Assembly (NCBI GenBank): GCA_910575035.1
Contig: CAJTDL010000002.1
Location: 118,964-182,963 of the forward strand
DNA: 64,000 bases
Direction of reading: 5' to 3'
DNA from: Lachnospiraceae bacterium
GTDB lineage: Bacteria > Bacillota > Clostridia > Lachnospirales > Lachnospiraceae
Under the pieces are notes generated by a model, which saw only the letters and a program-made list of their open reading frames with translations, searched no databases and was not told the origin of the DNA. Positions 19,336-27,111 of this stretch are shown here, in pieces. Numbering within the stretch: the first letter of the stretch is position 1; every line of letters begins with the position of its first letter. Made by a program: the position numbers and the translations under genes.

Positions 19336-21849
19336 CTAAGGCAGCTCTGAGGGCAGCAGTTCCTCCATCCCGCCCCCTTCCATTCCAGACGATGCTAACT
19401 CCCCAACCTTACTCCCATCTGTTAAACTATACGCTTCCACTCTCCCGCTATAATACGTCAAATAAAATACATCCCCAATATAAGTCCCCCGGATACTATC
19501 CGAATCATCCATTATATCCGCTTCCCCACAGTCAATCTCCAGCCGTTTCCGGAACTCCCCGTCTTCATAAGAAAACAGCAAATACTGATAAGGGACATCC
19601 TCCCAGAAACGCTTTTCTGCACAGAACCCAAACAGATTCTTCTGGGGATCAATAAGCACTGCTTTATAATCATAAAGGGCAGATGCATAATCATAATCTC
19701 CCAGTTCCACCGTAGACTCCTCTCCCACATCAGACGGATCTGATATATCAAACATCGTTATCTTCAGCCCTTCTGTAGCGCCTGTGCTTTCATCCGCCTC
19801 CATGCCAATCCCAAGGAGCTGGTTCTCCCCATAGAAATGCAGGTACTCAGAAAATCCGCTGATCTTCAGTTCTCCCAGTATATTAGGATTCCTGGGATCT
19901 GACAAATCCACAGAAAACAGCGGGTCTGTCTGGCGGAACGTAACGAAATATCCTGCATCCCCCAGAAACCTGGCGGAATAAACCTGCTCACCCTCAGCAA
20001 TATCCTCAATTTTCCCAACTACTGTTAAGGCTGGATCCAATACGTAAAGGCTATTGGAAGTGGATGTATCTTTGGACATATAGCCAATGGATTCCCCAGT
20101 GACGTCGTCCTTCACTTCATCCAGGTTTTCTTCATTTAAAGTAGTGACCATACGAAGGTAGCCTTTATACTCATTCATGGCAAAATGATCCCGCAGCGTT
20201 CCCTTCACTCTCCCTTCCGCTTCTTTCTTCATATTCCCATCCTGGTAGGAAAAACGGTAAATATTGGTGCTGTCTGTCTGGAGCCCTTTTTCCGAATAGT
20301 CTATATAGCTGCTGTTTGCCATATAAATATTGCCTTTGCTCACATAAAAGCTTTCCGCTGAGGCCACAATTGCCTTTGTATCTGTAAATGCATCTGGCTT
20401 TTCCATGTTGATGGAAGCCATAACCAGATAAGAGGTATCCTCCATTTCCTCTGGCAGGTAGATCTTGTCTGCTGCCAAGGGCTCATTGTCCACTTCTGGG
20501 ATATAAGCCCTATAATCCGTTTCCATTTGCGGCCGATAGGCTGTATAGCCGGCAAAGAAATAGAGGTACCCATCCGAAATCCTGGAGTCTTTATAGTCGC
20601 CCTTTATGGTAAATTCATGGTATTTTTCTGGCTTTGTACGGTCTTGGATGCCATAAATATGGATCCTGCTGAATGGCACTGCCATTTCATATGCCACATC
20701 CTCTTGGGAATCCCCTTCTGCTGTGTTCCCATTTGGGCTGGAAGCCCATCCCGTCTCTACAACCACCAGGGTGTCTTTCCAGACATACATCTCTTTGATC
20801 TCCCCGTCATCAAATCCCTCTATGGCAGCCGCCTTCTGCAGGCCATCCTTCGTGTCTGTGATCTGGACAGCTTCTTTGCTAAGGCTAAAATCCGTACTGG
20901 CCACATGGTAAATGTACCTGCCATCATTTTTGATAATGTCAGCTTCTTCTATTTCCTCCTCCTGCTGATTGGTTTTTCCATAATCCTGGGAATTTTCCTC
21001 CGCCTGGCCAACAGGATCGGATTTCTCTTCTGCCCCTTCCGCCATAGGACGGACTGCGTCAACACCCTGTTCTTCCCCATCAGGCACTATCCCCTGCGGC
21101 ACTGATGACATTTCATACTCTGCACTTCCCTCACTGTCACCTTTTGACGCACTGTAGAACCCCTGTCCATCCTGTTCCTTCCATACGTTGCAAAAAGCCT
21201 GGTAAACCTCTTTGTAAGTAGCTCCCTCTTTCAAGCCGCTGGCGCTTTGCCCTGGATCCCCTAAGGCAACATCTGCTGTATCATCTAAGGCATTGTCTTC
21301 TGCACTGTCCGCTGCATCATCTAAGGCATTGTCTTCTGCACTGTCCGCTGCATCATCTAGAAAAACATCACTGTATATCCTATTCTCTTCCAACGCTGCA
21401 TCATCGGAAGCAGAAGCATCCTGCATATCCTCTGCCGCGCCATCTTCTGTGTCACGAAGGCCTATATTCCAATCCATAGAACGCCCTGCTACAAACAAAA
21501 CTACTGCCAGGCAGGCGGCTACTGCCGTTCCATACCACCATTTCCGGCAGACGGGTTTCCTTCTCTGCTTTGCATCTGGCGTTTCTGCCATATCCTGCTG
21601 CGTATGCCCCTGGTCCAGCCCTGTTGCTTCTACTGTGCCCTTTTCTTGCCGTTCTTGCTTACCTGCTGTTGTCCCTGCTGTATCCTGCTGCTGTGGCTGT
21701 CCCTTTTTTGCCACTGCTTCCTTCAGCCAGCCTTCCATCTGCTTTGGGTGTAAACTGTCTGGTATCTGTTCCGCTTCTGCCGCTTTTTGTAAAAACTGCT
21801 CTATGGCATTATCTTCCCATTTCGCCATTTTTTCATGCTTCTCCATCAT
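19336..21849 (-). CDS. Membrane-anchored beta-propeller protein, probable anti-sigma partner
   Basis: About 837 residues. Residues 1-80 are cytoplasmic and helical (WEDNAIEQFLQKAAEAEQIP), resembling anti-sigma N-termini; a membrane segment follows near residues 110-130 (GTAVAACLAVVLFVAGRSM); then an acidic, low-complexity stretch, then a large C-terminal domain of the Beta_propel type (PF09826-like) with repeated strand motifs such as YIYHVAS, SYLVMASINME and DAGYFVTFRQTDPLFSVDLS. Start chosen at ATG 21849, which overlaps the sigma factor stop (TAATG), giving translational coupling. The acidic linker contains a 36-bp tandem duplication. It probably senses an envelope signal and holds the sigma factor; this is inferred from gene order. 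Confidence 0.8.
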   Translation of the reverse strand: MMEKHEKMAKWEDNAIEQFLQKAAEAEQIPDSLHPKQMEGWLKEAVAKKGQPQQQDTAGTTAGKQERQEKGTVEATGLDQGHTQQDMAETPDAKQRRKPVCRKWWYGTAVAACLAVVLFVAGRSMDWNIGLRDTEDGAAEDMQDASASDDAALEENRIYSDVFLDDAADSAEDNALDDAADSAEDNALDDTADVALGDPGQSASGLKEGATYKEVYQAFCNVWKEQDGQGFYSASKGDSEGSAEYEMSSVPQGIVPDGEEQGVDAVRPMAEGAEEKSDPVGQAEENSQDYGKTNQQEEEIEEADIIKNDGRYIYHVASTDFSLSKEAVQITDTKDGLQKAAAIEGFDDGEIKEMYVWKDTLVVVETGWASSPNGNTAEGDSQEDVAYEMAVPFSRIHIYGIQDRTKPEKYHEFTIKGDYKDSRISDGYLYFFAGYTAYRPQMETDYRAYIPEVDNEPLAADKIYLPEEMEDTSYLVMASINMEKPDAFTDTKAIVASAESFYVSKGNIYMANSSYIDYSEKGLQTDSTNIYRFSYQDGNMKKEAEGRVKGTLRDHFAMNEYKGYLRMVTTLNEENLDEVKDDVTGESIGYMSKDTSTSNSLYVLDPALTVVGKIEDIAEGEQVYSARFLGDAGYFVTFRQTDPLFSVDLSDPRNPNILGELKISGFSEYLHFYGENQLLGIGMEADESTGATEGLKITMFDISDPSDVGEESTVELGDYDYASALYDYKAVLIDPQKNLFGFCAEKRFWEDVPYQYLLFSYEDGEFRKRLEIDCGEADIMDDSDSIRGTYIGDVFYLTYYSGRVEAYSLTDGSKVGELASSGMEGGGMEELLPSELP
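21277..21356 (-). repeat. 36-bp tandem repeat in the linker of the beta-propeller protein
   Basis: Two near-perfect copies of a 36-bp unit encode DDAADSAEDNAL twice, followed by a diverged third (DDTADVAL). It changes only the acidic linker after the membrane segment. Confidence 0.8.
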
Positions 21850-22349
21850 TACACCTCCAATTTCTTTCTCATTTTTTGAAGCGCCCTTCGATATTTGGAA
21901 CGTACCGTACTGTGGTTCTTCCCCAAGATGCCTGCAATTTCTTCGCTGGTGTACCCGCAGAATACAGACAGCGCCACAATCATCCGATCTTCCTCTTTCA
22001 ATTCCCAAAAAACCTGTCTGACTGCTGATGCTGTGGCAAAGTCCAGCTCATCAGACAATTCCATCTCCTGAAAAGGGGAGATGCCGTCAATATCCCTTTC
22101 CTTGCGGAACCAGGACTTCATCATCCTCCTGCACCGGTTTACCAGAATCTGCATGATCCATGGGGCGAACTTGTCCTTGTCCCGAAGCTGATAGAATTTC
22201 TCATAGGCCGTCAGTACCGCATCCTGTACTGCATCCTCTGCCTCCTGCCGGTTCTGCATATAAAAAAGGGCCGTTCGGTATAACTGTGGATAAACCTTCT
22301 CATAACATTGCATAAACTCTTCCATAAATGTTCTCGTCCTTTCCCTCAC
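21849..22349 (-). CDS. ECF-type RNA polymerase sigma factor
   Basis: 166 residues of sigma-70 family group 4. Region 2 is visible (RQEAEDAVQDAVLTAYEKF, then FAPWIMQILVNRC) and region 4 with its helix-turn-helix (MIVALSVFCGYTSEEIAGIL, NHSTVRSKYRRAL). The frame opens at a GTG (22349); an ATG at 22325 is an alternative start and keeps all of region 2. It is translationally coupled to the downstream beta-propeller membrane protein, the usual sigma/anti-sigma order. Targets are unknown; ECF sigma factors usually autoregulate. Confidence 0.92.
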   Translation of the reverse strand: MRERTRTFMEEFMQCYEKVYPQLYRTALFYMQNRQEAEDAVQDAVLTAYEKFYQLRDKDKFAPWIMQILVNRCRRMMKSWFRKERDIDGISPFQEMELSDELDFATASAVRQVFWELKEEDRMIVALSVFCGYTSEEIAGILGKNHSTVRSKYRRALQKMRKKLEV

Positions 22350-22567
22350 CTTCCAAGAGCCAGTTTCCCTAAATAATGTTGCATTTTTTTCAAATTTTCC
22401 GCCCTCCTTTGCTGCCTGGCCAGACTATGATGCTTATTTTCCGAACCAATGCCTAAAGCCAGCCATATGATCCTATTATATGAAAGAGCCATTTACCCTC
22501 CGAAATGTTGCATACATTTTTTAATTTCTCATATGCCAATCCCCCCTCCCCTTTACATAAGCAAAAA

Positions 22568-22608
22568 CACGCCATAAGCAGCATTGAAACAATGCCCATT
22601 ATGGCGTG
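22568..22608 (-). terminator. Terminator after the Ig-like secreted protein gene
   Basis: On the minus strand CACGCCATAA (22608-22599) pairs perfectly with TTATGGCGTG (22577-22568) and is followed by TTTTTGC; an inner CATTG/CAATG stem extends it. The rest of the 22350-22695 gap shows no convincing gene. Confidence 0.8.
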
Positions 22609-22695
22609 CCTGTCATTCCCATTACTCCAGCAGCTGAATATCAATTATTTGCACAGAAACCCCTCCCCTGCTATCAGGGTCATTTTTATCCGGCT

Positions 22696-23595
22696 CTATA
22701 TGGGAAGGGGATACTGACCGGCATTCTTATTCTTAATCTGCGCCACCGCGCCCTTATTCCCAGCCGTATCCTTCAAATACACCTTAAAATTCTTAATCCC
22801 TCCATCTGCGCCTGTCTCAATCCTCTGCCATGCGCTGCTCAAAACCACTCCCATATACCTCCATCCATTCTGCCCCTTAAAATAAATCTTCGTACCAACC
22901 TCTCCCTTCACATAGAGTTTACTGTTTTGCACTTTCAATTTAGGCGCTTTGGGGGCAACCACATCCTGAACCTTCCTGGAAACCACCCCGCTCCTTACAT
23001 TCCCTTTCCTGGTATAAAAATACAGCGTGCCGCTTTCCTGTTTTGGAATCGTAATCTTTTTCCCCCCGCTTTTCTTAAAAGCCACTGTCTTGAGCGTCTT
23101 TTTATCATTTTTGATTACAAGGGTTGTGCCCTTATACCCAATCACATTAATCTTCGTCGTTTGATTGGTAATCCGGCACTTGGAAAGATCCGGCGCCTTA
23201 AGCGCAACGCTGAACGGCTCTGGTGCAACAGATGGAAGGCTCGCCACATTCCTGGTAACTGTTTTCCCTTTCTTCCCTGTGCGTTTTGCCACAAGGTAAA
23301 ATTTCAGCTTGCTGCCACCTGCCTGCTTCTTAATCTTCACTGTCTTAAGCCCTTCCTTCGGGTAAGTTTTCTGGAAAACCGTCTTATTGCCATTCGTTAT
23401 ATAAAGCGTCGTATCATCATAAACATAGACTGGAATCGCCGTTGTATTTTCTGTCACTTCCTTTAAAAATACCGTTGGCGTAAACACTGCCTCATAGGAG
23501 GGAATCTCCGTCTTCGCAAGTACCGTCTGCAGATTCGTAAGCGCCAGCATACATGCCAAAAGGCATAAGCCGATTTTTTTGATTGTAATTTTCAT
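22696..23595 (-). CDS. Secreted protein with bacterial Ig-like repeats
   Basis: About 299 residues. A signal peptide is clear (MKITIKKIGLCLLACMLAL, cleavage near VLA-KTE). The mature part consists of about three repeated beta-sandwich units with similar endings (GLKTVKIKKQAG, TLKTVAFKKSGG, TKIYFKGQNGWRYMG) and is very lysine-rich. Such units resemble bacterial Ig-like (Big) domains of surface adhesins. The start at ATG 23595 follows GAAAGGAGAAGC; the longer frame to 23694 lacks a ribosome site. No anchoring motif is seen. Function unknown. Confidence 0.75.
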   Translation of the reverse strand: MKITIKKIGLCLLACMLALTNLQTVLAKTEIPSYEAVFTPTVFLKEVTENTTAIPVYVYDDTTLYITNGNKTVFQKTYPKEGLKTVKIKKQAGGSKLKFYLVAKRTGKKGKTVTRNVASLPSVAPEPFSVALKAPDLSKCRITNQTTKINVIGYKGTTLVIKNDKKTLKTVAFKKSGGKKITIPKQESGTLYFYTRKGNVRSGVVSRKVQDVVAPKAPKLKVQNSKLYVKGEVGTKIYFKGQNGWRYMGVVLSSAWQRIETGADGGIKNFKVYLKDTAGNKGAVAQIKNKNAGQYPLPI

Positions 23596-23827
23596 AATGC
23601 TTCTCCTTTCTTCACTTAGACTTTTCACGTAAATTTTGCCAGCATATATCTTAAGAGCGCTTTCACCCTTAAAATGTTGCAATCTTGTTTCCAAAAGGCC
23701 CGCACTCCGATAAACGGATCATTCCACGATGCCCCTACGACATCCTCCCCTTGATAATTCCATTTTACTACTCTTGTTATATTCTTTCAACCTTTATGCA
23801 AAAACTCCTTAAATTCCCTTCCTGCGG

Positions 23828-23867
23828 CGTGTTACTATTTACGGCCTAGGAGCCGCTCATAGCAACA
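23828..23867. repeat. Partial copy of repeat family R
   Basis: GTTACTATTTACGGCCTAG and AGCCGCTCATAGCAACAA match the left end of the full repeat at 3355-3498. The remaining bases of the 23596-23928 gap hold no gene that I can support. Confidence 0.7.
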
Positions 23868-23928
23868 AGTTCTTTATGGCATCCCCTGTCACATTCCCTA
23901 CTGTTGGCACTTATCTCTGCACGCAGAA

Positions 23929-24780
23929 TTAAAACCCGCTCCAACTTCCAACAAAAGGATGCGAAGGATCCGCCCCCCAGCCTTCCGGAATGGAAGGCAT
24001 GGATTCCCTTTTAGCAGCATAAAAGATCCGTGCTCCGCTATAATCCTGGATACTCTCTGGCTGCTCCTGGTATTTTTTCTCAAATTCTTCCATAAAGATA
24101 CCTTTTTCTTCCTCTGTCAAGCCCTTATAATTCATTCCGAAATATGCCTCCAGGTACGTCTTTTTATCATAATTTGACCCTATCATGTCGTTTTCTTCTT
24201 CTAACAGCTGATAATCACAGGATAGGTTAAGATATTCCTTCAACAGCCCCTGATTGCAGTCTGAACGCGCATAAAGCTCTGAAAAAACATAAGATTTGTT
24301 TTTTAAGCTATCCAATCCATCCTTCAGGGAATTAAATACAAATAAAACCGTTCCTAAATATGGGTAATTTATGGCATATTTCGCCAATTCTTCTGTGGTT
24401 AGGGACTCTGCCATTTCCTTTGGCATATTACAGGCGGCGCATGCCTGCGTATAGGACATTTCCTCCCATTCCGGGGAATCTATATTGATAGGATATTCCC
24501 CTATAGGCATTTTCTCCCACTCTTCCACAGATAAAAGAGGCTCCGGTACATTCTGGCCATAATCTTCTCCCTGGCCTGATACAGCCGCCTCTCCCCCAAC
24601 AGTATTTGGGATAACGCCAGAGACAGTTTGGGCAAAGGGGCGTTTCCCTTCTGGCAAAAACGCTGCCTGCGCTTTATTTTCCTCCCTTTGGCACACCGTT
24701 CCCGCCATATAGGGAAAAATGGCTGCTGCCCCCAATACACCTGCGGTTAGTAATGTTACTATCCTCTTCCTACTCTTCAT
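23929..24780 (-). CDS. Secreted hypothetical protein
   Basis: 283 residues with a signal peptide (RKRIVTLLTAGVLGAAAIFP; probable cleavage after QA at about residue 39). The mature domain is acidic and helical with four cysteines (two in ACAACNMP, one in RSDCNQG, one in LSCDYQLL) that could form disulfides. Motifs such as EEWEKMPIGEYPINIDS and YLEAYFGMNYKGLTEEEK do not match a family that I know. It is followed by nothing on the same strand for 330 bp and is divergent from the blaI-like gene across an AT-rich promoter region. Confidence 0.7.
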   Translation of the reverse strand: MKSRKRIVTLLTAGVLGAAAIFPYMAGTVCQREENKAQAAFLPEGKRPFAQTVSGVIPNTVGGEAAVSGQGEDYGQNVPEPLLSVEEWEKMPIGEYPINIDSPEWEEMSYTQACAACNMPKEMAESLTTEELAKYAINYPYLGTVLFVFNSLKDGLDSLKNKSYVFSELYARSDCNQGLLKEYLNLSCDYQLLEEENDMIGSNYDKKTYLEAYFGMNYKGLTEEEKGIFMEEFEKKYQEQPESIQDYSGARIFYAAKRESMPSIPEGWGADPSHPFVGSWSGF

Positions 24781-24952
24781 TGTCTTTTCCCCTTTCCTTT
24801 ACAAACATCTGACATTATGTTTTTAATGATTTTATTTTTTAAAATCAATTTACATAAATTATATCATTTTTTTATTTTTTGTCAATAATATTTCCAGTAT
24901 TTTTCCTATTATATTTTTTATTCGTCTATATAATATCCTGCTTATTTTTATA

Positions 24953-24982
24953 TTGACATAAAATACAGGTTATTATTATAAT
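24953..24982 (+). promoter_or_regulatory. Promoter of the BlaI/M56 operon
   Basis: TTGACA (24953-24958) and TATAAT (24977-24982) are separated by 18 bp, 30 bp before the blaI-like start; AAGGAGGC follows as ribosome site. BlaI-type repressors bind promoters of this sort, but no perfect TACA/TGTA operator is obvious. Confidence 0.75.
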
Positions 24983-25011
24983 AAATCTATGAATATAAGG
25001 AGGCCGTAAGC

Positions 25012-25428
25012 ATGAAAAAGAAAAAGACTGATTTTTTCTATTTATCTTCCAAAGAGGAAGCTGCCATGAAAGTACTTTGGAACAGCAGTGAGCCATTGAG
25101 CGCTGCTGAGATCGCCAACCGGATCCCTGGCCGCACCTGGCCCGCATCCTCTATCCAAAGCATCCTGCGCGGACTGGAGCATAAACAGGCGATTGAAGTC
25201 GCTGACATCGTAAAACTGGGCAAATCCTATGGAAGGGTCTTCCGCCCAGCCTTATCTGCCAATGAATATGTCACAATGCAATTTGACCGATATTACCAGG
25301 ACGATGAAAACAATTACCGCCCTATGATATCTGCCCTTTTAGGAAGCGCACCCAACCGCCAAAAGAAGGATTCTGTCATAACAGAATTAAAAGCGCTGTT
25401 GGAGAAATATGAAGGAGAAGGGAGCTGA
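25012..25428 (+). CDS. BlaI/MecI family transcriptional repressor
   Basis: 138 residues. The winged helix is visible: LSSKEEAAMKVLWNSSEPLS, AAEIANRIPG, WPASSIQSILRGLEHKQAIE, and the wing GRVFRPALSANEY. Members repress beta-lactamase or other envelope-stress genes until cleaved by a signalled M56 protease. The gene is followed 4 bp later by an M56 peptidase gene, its normal partner. No beta-lactamase gene is in the window, so the target here may be another envelope function or the operon itself. Confidence 0.9.
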   Translation: MKKKKTDFFYLSSKEEAAMKVLWNSSEPLSAAEIANRIPGRTWPASSIQSILRGLEHKQAIEVADIVKLGKSYGRVFRPALSANEYVTMQFDRYYQDDENNYRPMISALLGSAPNRQKKDSVITELKALLEKYEGEGS

Positions 25429-25432
25429 TCCT

Positions 25433-26992
25433 ATGTCATTTTCTATTTTCACATGGATCATAGCCATATGCTGGGTGAGCCTTTTTGCCAAAGCGGCCTC
25501 CTGGATGCGCAGGAAGATGGCATTCCTGCATTACTTTTCCCTTTTTCCCTTCCTGCTGCTTCTGTCACTCTGTATGGTAAGGATATTCCTATTTGCAGAG
25601 TTTCCATTTACCATAACAATTGAATCCAGGCACATCCTATCCTCTATCTGCCGCTTTTTATGCACGCCTTTCCTATCCCTTGGCAGGCTGCGCCTCAGCC
25701 TGCCTGCCCTGCTCGCCCTCTTATGGCTTTGCCAAACAGTCCATCTCCTGCTTTGGCATGGCCGGAAATATTACTATTTCCGGCGTTCCATGCAGCTCCT
25801 TCCAGAACAGGAAAGCATAAGGCAATCGGATAGCTTTCAAAAAGCCTTTCCCCATGGCAGGCTGCAAAAAGCCAGGATCATTGCCCATCCTTCCATCCAA
25901 TCCCCTGCAGTGGCGGGCTTATGCCGCCCTATGATCCTTTTGCCGGATCTGGATTTTACAGAGGATGAGCTGCTGGGCATTCTCCTCCACGAGGGTGCCC
26001 ATTACCGCTTTGGGCATTGCATAATAAAGTGTATTGCAGAAATTACCTGCGCCAGCTTTTGGTGGAACCCTTTTTTCCGGGAATTGGCCTCTGAAATAGA
26101 GCATGCACTGGAAATGCAGGCAGACAAAGCCGTATGCAGGCAATTGACTCCTGCGCAGCAAAAAAAATATCTGGAAGGAATCCTCAAGGTCGTCAGCCAT
26201 ATGGGCAATACACGGCCTGCCCCTGGCTCCCCCTGCTGCCTGGTAGCAGAAAGGAATGAAGATAAACTGCAGCAGCGTTTTCTTATGATACTGGAAAAGC
26301 AATATAATAAGAAAAAGAAATGGGATGCCGTTGCAATCCCGTCAATCCTGGCGCTTTTCTTATTCTCATATGCTTTTGTGCTGCAGCCTTTTGGAGAGCC
26401 TACGATAGCTGACTATGGCGAAAATCCAGAGCCATTCCCGCCTGGGTACTATTTGGTTGAACAAGAAGAGGGGTATGACTTTTATGATGAAAAAGACAGG
26501 CTGATTGACCGCATGCCCACGATAAATAATTTTATGGAAATGCTTCCTGTCCAACCGAAATGGGCAAGGGCCGGAAGCCAGGAAAATACGGATAAACTGG
26601 CGGATACGGATGAATTTCAAAGGAATACGGATAAGCTGGCGGATACAGATGAATTTCAGGAGAATACGGATAAGCTGGCGGATATGGATGAATTTCAGGG
26701 GAATACGGATAAACTGGCGGATACAGATGAATTTCAAAGGAATACGGATAAACTGGCGGATACGGATGAATTTCAGGGGAAGGAAGCAATACAGGAAGAT
26801 ACTGCAAAGCATGAGAATACAGCAAAACAGGAGGATACAGAAGAACCAGACAATACAAGAGTCCATGGAAACCGAACTGGGTATAAGTACCGATTTTTTA
26901 CAGGAAGGTTCTGCAGGCGCCTATGGTCCTACACTTACCAAAAATGGGAAGACAGCAGCTGGCAGCCCTTTGGGATTGATTCAGCGCCATAG
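25433..26992 (+). CDS. M56 family (BlaR1-like) membrane metallopeptidase with repeat-containing tail
   Basis: About 519 residues. Several N-terminal membrane segments (to about residue 115) are followed by a cytoplasmic protease domain with the zinc motif LLHEGAHYRFGH (HExxH near residues 186-190) and EHALEMQADKAV supplying the third ligand. A further membrane segment lies at about 303-320. The extracellular tail has no penicillin-binding sensor domain; it carries five 13-residue repeats and ends in an aromatic segment (RLWSYTYQKWEDSSWQ). Start at ATG 25433, after GAAGGAGAAGGGA. By analogy it transmits an extracellular signal and cleaves the BlaI-like repressor; the ligand is unknown. Confidence 0.88.
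   Translation: MSFSIFTWIIAICWVSLFAKAASWMRRKMAFLHYFSLFPFLLLLSLCMVRIFLFAEFPFTITIESRHILSSICRFLCTPFLSLGRLRLSLPALLALLWLCQTVHLLLWHGRKYYYFRRSMQLLPEQESIRQSDSFQKAFPHGRLQKARIIAHPSIQSPAVAGLCRPMILLPDLDFTEDELLGILLHEGAHYRFGHCIIKCIAEITCASFWWNPFFRELASEIEHALEMQADKAVCRQLTPAQQKKYLEGILKVVSHMGNTRPAPGSPCCLVAERNEDKLQQRFLMILEKQYNKKKKWDAVAIPSILALFLFSYAFVLQPFGEPTIADYGENPEPFPPGYYLVEQEEGYDFYDEKDRLIDRMPTINNFMEMLPVQPKWARAGSQENTDKLADTDEFQRNTDKLADTDEFQENTDKLADMDEFQGNTDKLADTDEFQRNTDKLADTDEFQGKEAIQEDTAKHENTAKQEDTEEPDNTRVHGNRTGYKYRFFTGRFCRRLWSYTYQKWEDSSWQPFGIDSAP
26583..26777 (+). repeat. 39-bp tandem repeat, about 5 copies
   Basis: Five nearly identical 39-bp units encode NTDKLADTDEFQ plus one variable residue (R, E or G). 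They lie in the extracellular linker of the M56 protein and are a likely site of copy-number variation. Confidence 0.9.
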
Positions 26993-27111
26993 GCGCACCC
27001 TGGATGGATACGGCATTACGGAGGCTATTCTGCGCGGGCAGCCTGCCCCTTCACAGGGCGCTTGGCTGCCCCAAGCAGCGCCCGGGCAGCCAAACAGTCT
27101 CCCATCCCACT

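Noticed and set aside
22453-22644. A 63-codon frame on the minus strand
   Set aside because: It overlaps a strong terminator hairpin and has no ribosome site or protein-like features.
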